Below are positions 30,757-39,656 of a DNA stretch of 64,000 bases, piece after piece. Source of the DNA: Saccharomycopsis crataegensis. Taxonomy: Eukaryota; Ascomycota; Saccharomycetes; Ascoideales; Saccharomycopsidaceae. The notes beneath the pieces were generated by a model, which had not been told where the DNA came from, searched no databases, and was given only the letters and a program-made list of their open reading frames with translations. The translations under genes and the position numbers were made by a program. Position 1 is the stretch's first letter. Every line of letters starts with the position of its first letter. The stretch is taken from assembly GCF_037102585.1 (NCBI RefSeq), contig NW_027043829.1:2232001-2296000 (forward strand), read 5' to 3'.

Positions 30757-31887
30757 ATGTCAGCGAGAACTCTCCCATTGATCAGCAAGGCCGAGGTCGA
30801 GAAACATAATTCTGAAAAAGACTGTTGGGTGACATTGTTTGACAGAAAAATTTATAACGTCACCTCTTTCCTCAATGAGCATCCAGCCGGTGGGGATATC
30901 ATCCTCGAATGGGCCGGTAAAGATATCACCAAGATCATGGCCGATGTAATGTCTCACGTTCATTCGGAATCTGCCTACGAGATCTTGGACGATGAATACT
31001 TGGTTGGGTACTTGGCGACCCCAGAAGAACAAAAAGAGTTGTTATCTAACCCAAATCATGTTGTTGATGTGAAAATATCCGGTGATGTGTACGACCCAAC
31101 CACTTTGGACCATTTGCCAACATATGATAAATTATCGATCCAAACAGATTATGGTTCCGATTACAATAAACACAAGTTCTTGGACCTCAATAAACCATTA
31201 TTGGTGCAAGTGCTCTTTGGGAACTTCACAAAAAAGTTCTATTTGGACCAAGTCCACCGCCCTCGTCATTATGGGAAAGGTTCTGCTCCATTGTTTGGGA
31301 ATTTCCTCGAACCATTATCGTTGACCGCGTGGTGGGTGGTCCCAACAATATGGTTGCCAGTTAACTTCTACATCTTCTATATTGGTCTCACCGGATTACC
31401 GGTTGTCAGTGCTGTGTTGATGTGGATGTTAGGGTTGTTTGTCTGGACCTTACTCGAGTACGGTATGCACCGTTTCTTATTTCATATTGACGAATATTTG
31501 CCAGAAAGTCAATTAGCATTCACCGTTCATTTCTTATTACATGGGATCCATCACTACGTGCCAATGGACAAGAACCGGTTAGTGATGCCTCCAACTTTGT
31601 TTCTTGCGTTGGCGTACCCAATTTATAAAGCAGTGTTCCTGATCCTCCCATTCTACTACGCTTGTGCCGGTTTTGCTGGGGGTCATTTGGGTTACATCAT
31701 TTATGACGTGATGCACTACGTGTTGCACCATGCCAGATTGCCTTCATATTTGCAAGAAGTGAAGAAGTATCACTTGGAACACCATTACAAGAACTACGAG
31801 TTAGGGTTCGGGGTTTCGAGTAAGTTCTGGGACGTGGTGTTTGGTACGGAATTAAAGATGGACAACACCGTGCAAAAAAGAGCATGA
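30757..31887 (+). CDS. SCS7: Sphingolipid fatty-acid alpha-hydroxylase Scs7
   Basis: 376 residues from the ATG at 30757 (MSARTLPL). The 15-codon upstream extension lacks family similarity. An ER di-iron enzyme that 2-hydroxylates the very-long-chain fatty acid of ceramide, upstream of the Golgi inositol-phosphoceramides. It has a cytochrome b5 domain (about 8-85) with heme His in 'LNEHPAGGD' and 'MSHVHSESAYEIL'. The hydroxylase domain has His boxes 'HRFLFH', 'HFLLHGIHHY', 'HYVLHH' and 'YHLEHHYKNY', and four predicted membrane spans. It matches S. cerevisiae Scs7 throughout (YGKGSAPLFGNFLEPL). The one CTG codon noted (31639-31641) aligns with Ala in S. cerevisiae. Confidence 0.96.
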   Translation: MSARTLPLISKAEVEKHNSEKDCWVTLFDRKIYNVTSFLNEHPAGGDIILEWAGKDITKIMADVMSHVHSESAYEILDDEYLVGYLATPEEQKELLSNPNHVVDVKISGDVYDPTTLDHLPTYDKLSIQTDYGSDYNKHKFLDLNKPLLVQVLFGNFTKKFYLDQVHRPRHYGKGSAPLFGNFLEPLSLTAWWVVPTIWLPVNFYIFYIGLTGLPVVSAVLMWMLGLFVWTLLEYGMHRFLFHIDEYLPESQLAFTVHFLLHGIHHYVPMDKNRLVMPPTLFLALAYPIYKAVFLILPFYYACAGFAGGHLGYIIYDVMHYVLHHARLPSYLQEVKKYHLEHHYKNYELGFGVSSKFWDVVFGTELKMDNTVQKRA

Positions 31888-32612
31888 TTGGTGTTCAAAA
31901 AGGATCATCTTTTACCAGAAATTATTATCATTATCAGTTATTTATCTCATTATCAGTTGATTGTATGATCATCAATATTTATCTCAATACCTTGGGAAAT
32001 TAGAAGTTAATTGCCGCTCTAAAAATTTTTTTTTGTATTATTATTATCTTAGATGTGCTGCTATCCTTATTACTTACTACCTTATTTATTATCTATTCTT
32101 CAAAACATATATCCTTCCTAATTTATCGTTGCTTACAATATGTTCATATATATACATATATATAAAATAATATAATTTTCATTTCTTTTGGATACAGGAT
32201 TATCGAGTGCCTGTTTTGATTTTAAATAGACCAATAATAACTAAACGTCTATCATATTTATAGCTATAAAAATATCGAATGACACAATACCAATTCAGTC
32301 ATATCAAGGAACTTAACTTATTATTGGAAAAACATCAAAGCAAAAAATAAAAAAAAAAATAAAAAGAAAAAAAAAGGAATATTGGAATACTCAAATATAC
32401 AAGATGAAAAAACGACAGAAACCAAATGACAACAAAAAACCTTTCAAAAAATAAATAATAATAAATTCCAGGATAACAAGCAGCAAATAACTAACAACAA
32501 TAATAATAAAAAAAAAAAGTTCAAAGAGAAAGAAAGAATTTGTAACTAGATCTTCCTTTTTTTTTTCATCTTCTTCTTTTTTTCTTCTTCTTCACTCAGC
32601 AATAATATACAT
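31888..32612. other. Convergent 3' region, SCS7 / MCY1
   Basis: 725 bp, very AT-rich. Short TA repeats near 32148-32165 and long A-rich stretches (32340-32520), then a T/C-rich stretch before the MCY1 stop. No coding or RNA gene recognised. Confidence 0.5.
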
Positions 32613-33791
32613 TCATTTCTCATTCAAGATTTCCTCCAAAGTGATTTCACTATCTTCCTTTGCTGCCATCTTCCAAAATTTACTCAAATGTCTAGCTCCA
32701 GAATCGGTAGCTATCATCAATAGTTTCTTTCCCGGCCCCAATTGTTGGGCCACTTTGACACACCCAACAGCAGCAATCGCCGAGGCACTGCCCCAGAAAT
32801 ACCCATCGTTAACCGTCAAGAATTTCGCCATCATAAGGGCTTGCTTATCAGACACTCTAACAGCTCCATCGATCAATTCCTCTCCTACAAGGAAATTATG
32901 GGTCAAACGGTTCAACCCAATCCCTTCAACAACGGTGTCGACCTGGTGACGTCTTCTCGTGCCTTCTTTTTCCACTTTATCATATAACACTCCGAAGTTC
33001 ACACGATTATAAAATCCACTCCCTTGGGGATCAGCAAGATACACTCCAAGTTGAGGAATACGTTCTCGCAAATATTTGGCGATCCCAGAAATGGTACCAC
33101 CGGTACCAGCCCCGGCAACAAACGCGTCGAGCTTGCCATTCATTTGCGAGAAAATTTCTGGAGCAGTATGGTTGTAGTGGACTTTCCAATTATTATCGTT
33201 TTCAAACTGATTAGCGAACAACCCCATGGCTGGAGTTGAAGGGTCAGAAGTCAATTCAATTGCCCTTTTTTCTGCAAGATTGACAAACTGGTCAGGATCG
33301 ACAATCAGCGCCGGCTTGACTTTTTCTACTGTGGCTCCCAAACTCTCCAACAATGTGATTTTCTCAGGAGAAGTATCATCTTGAAGCACAATATGTACTC
33401 GGTATCCAAGAGCCCGTCCAACGGTGGTGAGGGAAATCCCTGTGGATCCAGAAGTGCCTTCAAAGATCACATCGCCTCTGCCGGGAAGAAGCTTTCCTGA
33501 TGCTTCAGCCGCTCTGATAAGTTCGTACGCTACCCGATCCTTGGAGGAGCCACCAATATTGGTGAGCTCGAGTTTGGCATAGATATCACATCCCGTGAGC
33601 TTGGAAAGTGAGTTTATTCGTACAATAGGAGTATTTCCTATAAGATCTGGTAGCCCGTTGACTTTTGGGGCAGGAGGTTTAGAAGCCGCGTACCTTGGGT
33701 CGAAAAAAACCTGTTTGAGCTCGTAAAAGACAAATAGTGTTGTTGCTGTAGCAGCAGCCCCTAGGTAAACGTCTCTCCAGTTAGAAACCAT
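32613..33791 (-). CDS. MCY1: Mitochondrial cysteine synthase-like PLP enzyme Mcy1
   Basis: 392 residues from the ATG at 33791, close to the 393 of S. cerevisiae Mcy1 (YGR012W). A fold-type II PLP enzyme (O-acetylserine sulfhydrylase/CBS family). It has an N-terminal hydrophobic segment (about 8-25, LGAAATATTLFVFY) that likely anchors it in the mitochondrial outer membrane. 'GNTPIVRINSLS', PLP lysine K84 in 'IGGSSKDRVAYELI', 'FEGTSGSTGISL', and the phosphate loop 'AGAGTGGTISGIAKYL' are present. C-terminal 'VNDGYFWGSASAIAAVG' binds the cofactor ring. All catalytic elements are intact. An in-frame CTG (33306-33308) lies in 'PA-x-IVDPDQFVN', a place where I recall Ser in fungal relatives. The sequence upstream of 33791 is in frame but unlike the family. 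Confidence 0.87.
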   Translation of the reverse strand: MVSNWRDVYLGAAATATTLFVFYELKQVFFDPRYAASKPPAPKVNGLPDLIGNTPIVRINSLSKLTGCDIYAKLELTNIGGSSKDRVAYELIRAAEASGKLLPGRGDVIFEGTSGSTGISLTTVGRALGYRVHIVLQDDTSPEKITLLESLGATVEKVKPALIVDPDQFVNLAEKRAIELTSDPSTPAMGLFANQFENDNNWKVHYNHTAPEIFSQMNGKLDAFVAGAGTGGTISGIAKYLRERIPQLGVYLADPQGSGFYNRVNFGVLYDKVEKEGTRRRHQVDTVVEGIGLNRLTHNFLVGEELIDGAVRVSDKQALMMAKFLTVNDGYFWGSASAIAAVGCVKVAQQLGPGKKLLMIATDSGARHLSKFWKMAAKEDSEITLEEILNEK

Positions 33792-33862
33792 TACGTTTAG
33801 ATAAGTATTTGTGTTTCGGTGATAGCTATTATTGTAACAAGTAGCGTAATTTTTTATCAATC

Positions 33863-33893
<31 letters not shown>

Positions 33894-34020
33894 CCTCCGA
33901 ATGGTCCCACGGAGATGGTGTGTTTCTTTTGAGTTGGCTCACTATGCTAGTAAAAACACTATAATCTATTGTATGTATTAGAAAGGCTATAAATATAAAT
34001 CTAAGTTAATGACCTAAAAT

Positions 34021-34980
34021 TTAAAGAAGGGTTTCTCCCAAAGCACATTTGGCAATGGATACCCCGGCTGAAACGGTGTCCAAAACATGAACATCATGAG
34101 CAGCTAAGGCTGGATTAACTTCGACAACGTCAAGGGCACACAACAATCCAGTTTCTGCCACTTCTTCAGCAATAAACAACCCTTCTCTAAGAGTCAAGCC
34201 ACCGCGAACTGGGGTACCGGTAGCAGGAACGTATAAAGGATCGATGGCGTCGACATCATAACTCAAATGGATTGGACAGTCGCGGTTTGGGTTGATCTTA
34301 TCGAGAGCCATTTCCACCACTTTGGAAATCCCGTACTTGTCAACATGGTACATTGAAAAGGCAGAGATGTTGTGGTCTTTGAGGATTTTCTTCTCTTCAG
34401 CATCGACATCACGAAGCCCAATGTAGGCAATCTTGTTGGCGGCAATACAATTTGGTACCCATTTAAGATCTGGAGGACAGGCTTCTGGTTCCATGCCCAT
34501 CAAGAACAGAACTGGCATACCGTGAATGTTACCAGAATCTGAAGTCGAAGGAGTGTTGATATCGCCGTGGGCATCGATCCACAACACACAAGCATCTGGG
34601 TGTTTGTCAAGGGTTCCGGCAATGGTTCCCATTGCAATCGAATGGTCGCCTCCTAAAGTGACAGGAATATCCCCCTTGTGGGCGGCTTCTTTGACAGCAG
34701 CGTATATCTTCTTGGTGGCTTGGCCCACCATCTTTGGTCTTTTACATTTACCAGAAACATCTGAAAGATCGGATTTTTGAGCAGCTAAATCGTCGTCTTT
34801 AAGTGGATCGGAGATGGTTGTAGACCATCCCAAACTCTTCAAATGTTTTTCAATTCCATGTTCGAGCAAATATTCAGGTCCATCTTCAACCCCTCCTTTA
34901 CCTTGACCACCAGAAAATGGGGCAAGGACGAGGGAAAGGTTCTTTGTGGCAGCGTATTTGTAGTGTGTAGGAGATGGCAT
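34021..34980 (-). CDS. CAR1: Arginase Car1
   Basis: 319 residues, against 333 in S. cerevisiae. A binuclear Mn enzyme splitting arginine into ornithine and urea in the cytosol, part of arginine use as nitrogen source. Metal ligands are visible: H113 ([12 protein letters not shown]), D136/H138/D140 ([11 protein letters not shown]), D242/D244 ([19 protein letters not shown]). 'GGLTLREG' and '[11 protein letters not shown]' complete the family signature. The N-terminus '[19 protein letters not shown]' matches. Its 858-bp promoter has GATAAG boxes expected for GATA-factor nitrogen control. Confidence 0.97.
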   Translation of the reverse strand: MPSPTHYKYAATKNLSLVLAPFSGGQGKGGVEDGPEYLLEHGIEKHLKSLGWSTTISDPLKDDDLAAQKSDLSDVSGKCKRPKMVGQATKKIYAAVKEAAHKGDIPVTLGGDHSIAMGTIAGTLDKHPDACVLWIDAHGDINTPSTSDSGNIHGMPVLFLMGMEPEACPPDLKWVPNCIAANKIAYIGLRDVDAEEKKILKDHNISAFSMYHVDKYGISKVVEMALDKINPNRDCPIHLSYDVDAIDPLYVPATGTPVRGGLTLREGLFIAEEVAETGLLCALDVVEVNPALAAHDVHVLDTVSAGVSIAKCALGETLL

Positions 34981-35838
34981 ATTGGGGAATCAAATGAGAT
35001 GATTATTTTTTTATATATATATGGGCTAATATGTATTGGGGGTATGATATATATATCAAGAGTCAAGGTAAGACCTCTGGAAAGAAAATTTTCAGACAAA
35101 CACAGGTGGGAAGTGCTATATATACCAATCTCGCTAAGTCAGTAACTTAGGGGAAAATGCAAAAGTTCGAGGGCTACCGCTAAGTGAAGGTAAGAACGTA
35201 ACAGAAAAAATCCGCAAAGATTTGGAGGCCTTTGCATTGGAAGGAAAAAAAAGTGTCCGATAAGCCCGGAAGCACTGCCATATATATAGATAGATAATAT
35301 TATGTTCCGCTCTCCATCTGCTAAACAATCCTTGGAAATGGCTGGCGGTGGTTATCTGTCTGGCTGGTATATCGTGTATATATGGCGATAAGCCAACTGA
35401 AAAATTTGTTGCTTTTTTTTTCTTGTTAATTTTCGCTTAGGCACAGTGTCAAACCGTCACACCCGTGCACGTCTGGCAGACTCGGTCATGGTTAGATAAA
35501 GTGGGGCATATATATATAATATATATATGAAGAACACAGCCAGTATCTATTTACTTGAGCAGCCCCCCAATCCCGTCAAAAAGTCTCTGAGAAATTGGGC
35601 ACAGAAACTTCAGGAAGCAGTTGCACCCCCAAAAATCGTTTGTTTCACCCCTTGTTTCGTCATATTTAGTCACGTGTTTCGGTTATCAGTCCTGATGTAA
35701 TACATTATGTAATCGGAATAATCGTTCATTGGTTGATGATGATGCTCCCTTATTTTCGGTTTCTTTGATTGATATCATGATAATAAAAGTGTGTGATGTA
35801 TTTACTAGTTCTGTTCTCATAGAAATAATAATTTCAAG
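34981..35838. other. CAR1 promoter and 3' end of orphan gene
   Basis: 858 bp. TA-rich patches at 35015-35030 and 35510-35528, GATAAG boxes at 35259 and 35387, a CACGTG at 35673-35678. No ORF of coding quality. Confidence 0.5.
35259..35392. promoter_or_regulatory. GATA-factor boxes upstream of CAR1
   Basis: GATAAG occurs at 35259-35264 and 35387-35392, with TTATC (GATAA reversed) at 35352-35356. These match Gln3/Gat1-type sites known to control arginase under nitrogen limitation. They lie about 280-410 bp before the ATG. Confidence 0.5.
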
Positions 35839-36649
35839 CTAAAGCGCAGCAAATTTGGTTTCATCGGCCCACTTCCTTTGATGGGGAGAAGCAGTGTTAT
35901 TGAAAAAAGTTGGCATTTGCATTACTGGGGGAGGAAACCCGGAGAAATCAGACGGTTTTAACCGTGTTAATTTGGTTGCCTTAGAAATACCTGAAGAAGA
36001 GTCCTCTATCATGTTATGTGGAGCCGCTTGTGGCAAAGGTTTAGATGGGTTAATCGACCCATCACAATTACTTTCAAAGAACCAATCATTGAGCTTTCCA
36101 CAAATCTCACTGTAGCCGTATCCGCGGCATAGCAATACGTATAATATCTTCACAAATTTCCGTTTTCCTTCGGTATCATCACAAATTTGTTTCACGTAGG
36201 GCATTATCGCATAGCAATCAAGATGGCACTCCTTAAGTTTATTCAATGTTTTCTTATCCAAATACCCGCGCTCCACAAGATACTTTTCAATATCGTGTTC
36301 AAAGGCTTCGATTTCAAATTTTTCTAATTTGGGCCCATTGACAGGTATCAAATGTGTCTCATGATTGATGTGATTATTATAATTTACCATACTTTTCAAT
36401 GAGCTACTACCGCTAGCAAGCCCATTTTCCGAAGTATGTGAAGGCTCCACTAGGAAAGAATAAAGAAACGAGCCAACTGAGCTGATGTCACCGTTTTTGA
36501 GCTCATTTATGAAATTTTCTTTTGACTGAGAAGCTATGGTGGATATCCCAAAACCGCTGAGAAGCTCAGATGTTGCTATGGGACCGTCAGTTGACAATTT
36601 CATCTGAGGTTGAAAATCCGTGATAATATACAACATACTTACCCGTCAT
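35839..36649 (-). CDS. Uncharacterised protein, probable 7-nt first exon plus intron
   Basis: I do not recognise this protein. A plain frame starts at 36636 (MLYIITDFQPQ), but its start lies inside what looks like an intron. On the minus strand ATGACGG (36649-36643) is followed by donor GTAAGTATG. A CTGAC branch-like box and acceptor ATAG (ending at 36576) follow. Splicing the 67-nt intron gives MTATSELLSGFG in frame, 247 residues in all. The central part (HDIEKYLVERGYLDKKTLNKLKECHLDCYAIMPYVKQ) is predicted helical with several Cys. 'KFVKILYVLLCRGYGYSEICGKLNDWFF' may be the core of a small helical domain. The tail is Pro/Ser-rich and ends ADETKFAAL. Function unknown. Confidence 0.7.
36576..36642 (-). 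other. Predicted intron of the orphan gene
   Basis: Donor GTAAGTATG at 36642, CTGAC branch-like box about 10-15 nt before the acceptor, acceptor ATAG ending at 36576. 67 nt, phase 1. The donor is a near-perfect yeast consensus; the branch point is weaker. Confidence 0.6.
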
Positions 36650-37182
36650 GACTATTGTAATTATTTTGATTAAAAGCGCTGCTGTCACCTTAAATATTCA
36701 CCAATGAGTTTAATTGTGACAGAAAGATGCCATCCACCAACATTTCCAGGTATTTTTTTTTTTTTGGCGGGAGAGTACAAAGGCGGAGATTGTCCAGTCC
36801 AATCGACACATAACCAATGATAACACTGATTTTGATACGATCCAGTAAGTTGGATGGTCGGGGCAAAATATCACCAATATTTATATTGATAGGACTACTA
36901 ATCATTATTATCTATAATGCTTTCCTTATTATTTTAATGACGGTAATAATAATGTTGTGGATTCTACGAAGTGGTTGTCTGTGAATATGCATGTTGTGAC
37001 GCTTTTAAGGGCTCCACACCCCTCCCAATTTTCCCGATTGAAAAATTTCTGTTACCCTCCTAGAAGAAAAAGTTCCAATCACCAACCGCCAATTTCTAAG
37101 AGGAAAAATAATACTGTAATTCTAGGCACAACCATTAACTAACAACAGCATCATCGTGAAGCAACCAAATAATATTATCAAG
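36650..37182. other. Divergent promoter, orphan gene / mitochondrial protein gene
   Basis: 533 bp. Contains a 71-codon minus-strand frame (36690-36905) with no recognisable features, a T-run at 36751-36765, and AT-rich sequence near 36900-36955. Nothing else was seen. Confidence 0.5.
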
Positions 37183-37713
37183 ATGTTCACAATACGCCAA
37201 TCCTCTTTCCGCGTGGCTCGTCTTTCCGGAGCTCGCTCGTTGTCCAACTCTTCTCGAGTGCTCAGTGGTCACCACCACGCTGAACACCATGATGAACATC
37301 ACGATGATCACGGCCACCACCATCATGGTCCAGAACTAGCAGAAGAACAACATCTTCTTAATCCATGGACCCGCTACTTGCTTGCTGCTAGTGCCGGTAT
37401 CTTTGGTATTTACTATTTCAACAAATCTTATGAAGAAAAGATGGGCAAGACAGTATTACAATCCATCATGGGTGCTCAAACTACTGCTGAAGAAACAGAA
37501 GTCCAACAAAAAGCTTACTTTGACCGTGTGGCTGCCACCCAGAGCTTGTTCAAGTTGTTCCAATTGAACCAACCGGAAAAAGTTTTCCATGAACTTACCA
37601 ATGAAAGAGTTATTCCTCGTGGATCTACCAGAAGTCTTGTGCCTGGTACATACATCGATCCAGAAGAAGTGGGTGCTAGAAGGGAACGTACCAAATATTT
37701 CAAAGATTTATAA
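37183..37713 (+). CDS. Single-span mitochondrial inner-membrane protein, possible complex I accessory subunit
   Basis: 176 residues from the ATG at 37183, chosen because MFTIRQSSFRVARLSGARSLSNSSRVLS is a classic Arg/Ser-rich mitochondrial presequence; the frame extends nine codons further upstream. A His/Asp-rich stretch follows (HHHAEHHDEHHDDHGHHHHG, about 31-50), then 'NPWTRYLLAASAGIFGIYYFNKSY', one membrane helix, then a matrix or intermembrane tail 'PRGSTRSLVPGTYIDPEEVGARRERTKYF'. The layout resembles small complex I accessory subunits such as ESSS/NDUFB11, but I could not confirm an orthologue. S. cerevisiae lacks complex I, so this would also inform on lineage. The His-rich run may bind metal. 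Confidence 0.75.
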   Translation: MFTIRQSSFRVARLSGARSLSNSSRVLSGHHHAEHHDEHHDDHGHHHHGPELAEEQHLLNPWTRYLLAASAGIFGIYYFNKSYEEKMGKTVLQSIMGAQTTAEETEVQQKAYFDRVAATQSLFKLFQLNQPEKVFHELTNERVIPRGSTRSLVPGTYIDPEEVGARRERTKYFKDL

Positions 37714-38450
37714 TTAAGTTTTGGCATTGTGATTATTTATAATATACGTTTTATTGATAACATTGAAAAATAATAATTTATGGTAATGTATTAAAGGGAA
37801 TGACATGGAGAAAAAAACATGAAAAAAAAGCTAATGATGAGGCTACAGGAAAAGAACAAAAAACAAATCTTATCATCACCAATCCAATAGAAATGAAGAG
37901 ACCAAAAATAAAAATAAAAAGAATGGACTTTAATTTAAGGTTCATGTTTATGCGAGACAAATGTATACTGTCGTTTGCAATATCAAAAAAATCTATCATT
38001 AACTTATATTCTCCGGCAGATATTCACAAACGCGGATTATCACACATACTTTGTAATTTAAGATACAATATATGATTTTTTTTTTTCGGCTGAAAACTCG
38101 GAATACATTGAAGCAAATGAAGAATTAATGGAAGTTGAAGCTTGAAGGCAGGCCCTCAAATATTTACTTCAATTCATAAAGCGACATGCATGTGTAATAG
38201 TGGAAAATTGTAGCACTTCATTTTCTCCGCAATATATATACTATGGATTAAAAGTCCTACAAATGCTTAATTTGTCATTGTATATAATAAATTCAAAAAA
38301 CTCATAAATTAATTAAAGTAATATTAAAAACCTCAAGAAATGAAAAATAATTTTCCAATGTAATCGATACACTAGATCACAATTGTGGTGAAAAGAAATG
38401 AAAAAGGTGAAAGAAGTAAAGTGTTATGTTCAGACATGATACCCGATAAT
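37714..38450. other. Convergent 3' region, mitochondrial protein / aspartyl protease
   Basis: 737 bp between converging stops. AT-rich with scattered A-runs. Two short overlapping frames (plus 37800-38075, minus 37778-37999) look like composition artefacts. No gene seen. Confidence 0.5.
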
Positions 38451-39656
38451 TTATTGGATCAATTCAATTTCAGATTCATCAGTGTATTTAACTTGGGCAA
38501 TACCAACCTTCTTGTCATCTAAATCGTAGCTGACATAAGCAGATCTCAAGAAACCATCACCCAAGATGTAGTAGTTAGATGGGTTTGGAACAAGACCAAT
38601 GAGACATTGGTTCAAGAATGATTTGGAAGCCTTACCGTTGAAGTGGTACAACAAGTCTTTGAATGGGACAGTGATGATCTTGTCACCGAAAGTGAATTCA
38701 ACTGGCTCACCCACAGTATTACAAGAGGTAAAGTACATGTCAACAAATGGAACCTTGTGGCCGTACTTCTTGCCGAAAGTAGTGGCAATTTCACCTGGAG
38801 CGTAGATCAAGGTGGTACCAGAATCGAGCAAAGCTGGGTAGGTAGTACCATTAGTGAAAGTTTGAGAAGAAGTGGAAACAGTATCCAAGTCAACAAAGAA
38901 AGCAACTGGTGAGTCAGTGGCTTGACCCTCATCATCAATATTAACCAAATCCAAATATTTCAAGTCGCCGTCAAACTTAGCCTTGTCAACAGCCCCGAAC
39001 AAGATGGATCCAGAATCAGCTTCAAGGGAGTTTAAGTACAAAGAGTAAGCATTCTTTTCAATGATACCTTGTGCCTTTAATTGGGCTGGGAAATTTGGAT
39101 ATTCAAAACTAGAACCGTTGATGGCGACTGGGGCTTCATTACCTTCAAAGCCAACCCCCAATAAACCAGTGCCGACAGTTTGGTTAGTCGCGTAACCGAA
39201 TTGCATGTCCTTAACAGTGGCACCACCAACAGTGACATCTTCAGTAGCCCAGTCACCAAAGGCCTTGGAACCATCACCGTAACCGATCATGAAGCCATTG
39301 GAAACTTTCTTGTATGAGCTGGATTTAGAAGCATCATAAGTACCTCCGGTAGATTTGGTGCCAACAGCAGGAACCCACAAGTCGGAAGAGCCAGTGTCGA
39401 CGTCAACATGGATGGTTTGACCTGGTGATCCAATTTGGATTTCAGCCATATATTTGGAGTATTCATTTTGTAAATTAAGATTGACAGCACTGTAAACTGA
39501 CTTTCTTTGACCAGTGCTTTGGGCATCTGATGGAAGTCTTTCAACACTGAAATCGATCTTCAAGGATTTAGCATCACGCTTGTCAACAGGAGCAGCGGAG
39601 GCAATTGAAGATAAAGATGCAAGAACAGAAAAAAGAATAGTGCTAGATAATTGCAT
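38451..39656 (-). CDS. Secreted aspartyl protease (candidapepsin-like)
   Basis: 401 residues. It has a signal peptide (1-21), a short pro-region with Kex2-type KR at 26-27 and a further QRK at 50-52, then a pepsin fold. Catalytic Asp are D87 (VDVDTGSSDLWVP) and D278 (ALLDSGTTLIY), with flap 'IGYGDGSKAFG'. 'LLGVGFEGNEAP', 'KNAYSLYLNSLEADSGSILFGAVDKAKF' and 'LGDGFLRSAYVSYDLDDKKVGIAQVKYT' match Candida Sap proteins closely. There is no GPI tail, so it should be released. The Cys-containing loop after the first Asp in Sap enzymes is replaced by a short Cys-free stretch (AVGTKSTGGTYD); the second disulfide (SCNT...NQCL) remains. A 1.5-kb promoter with repeats lies upstream. Confidence 0.93.
   Translation of the reverse strand: MQLSSTILFSVLASLSSIASAAPVDKRDAKSLKIDFSVERLPSDAQSTGQRKSVYSAVNLNLQNEYSKYMAEIQIGSPGQTIHVDVDTGSSDLWVPAVGTKSTGGTYDASKSSSYKKVSNGFMIGYGDGSKAFGDWATEDVTVGGATVKDMQFGYATNQTVGTGLLGVGFEGNEAPVAINGSSFEYPNFPAQLKAQGIIEKNAYSLYLNSLEADSGSILFGAVDKAKFDGDLKYLDLVNIDDEGQATDSPVAFFVDLDTVSTSSQTFTNGTTYPALLDSGTTLIYAPGEIATTFGKKYGHKVPFVDMYFTSCNTVGEPVEFTFGDKIITVPFKDLLYHFNGKASKSFLNQCLIGLVPNPSNYYILGDGFLRSAYVSYDLDDKKVGIAQVKYTDESEIELIQ

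Noticed and set aside
35671-35765. CACGTG box followed ~80 bp later by TTTTCGGTTT, resembling CDEI-CDEIII of a point centromere
   Set aside because: The intervening DNA is not extremely AT-rich, the CCG core of CDEIII is not matched, and point centromeres are confined to Saccharomycetaceae-type yeasts.
36690-36905. 71-codon minus-strand frame upstream of the orphan gene
   Set aside because: Lys run from an A/T tract and no recognisable motif. Kept only as intergenic.
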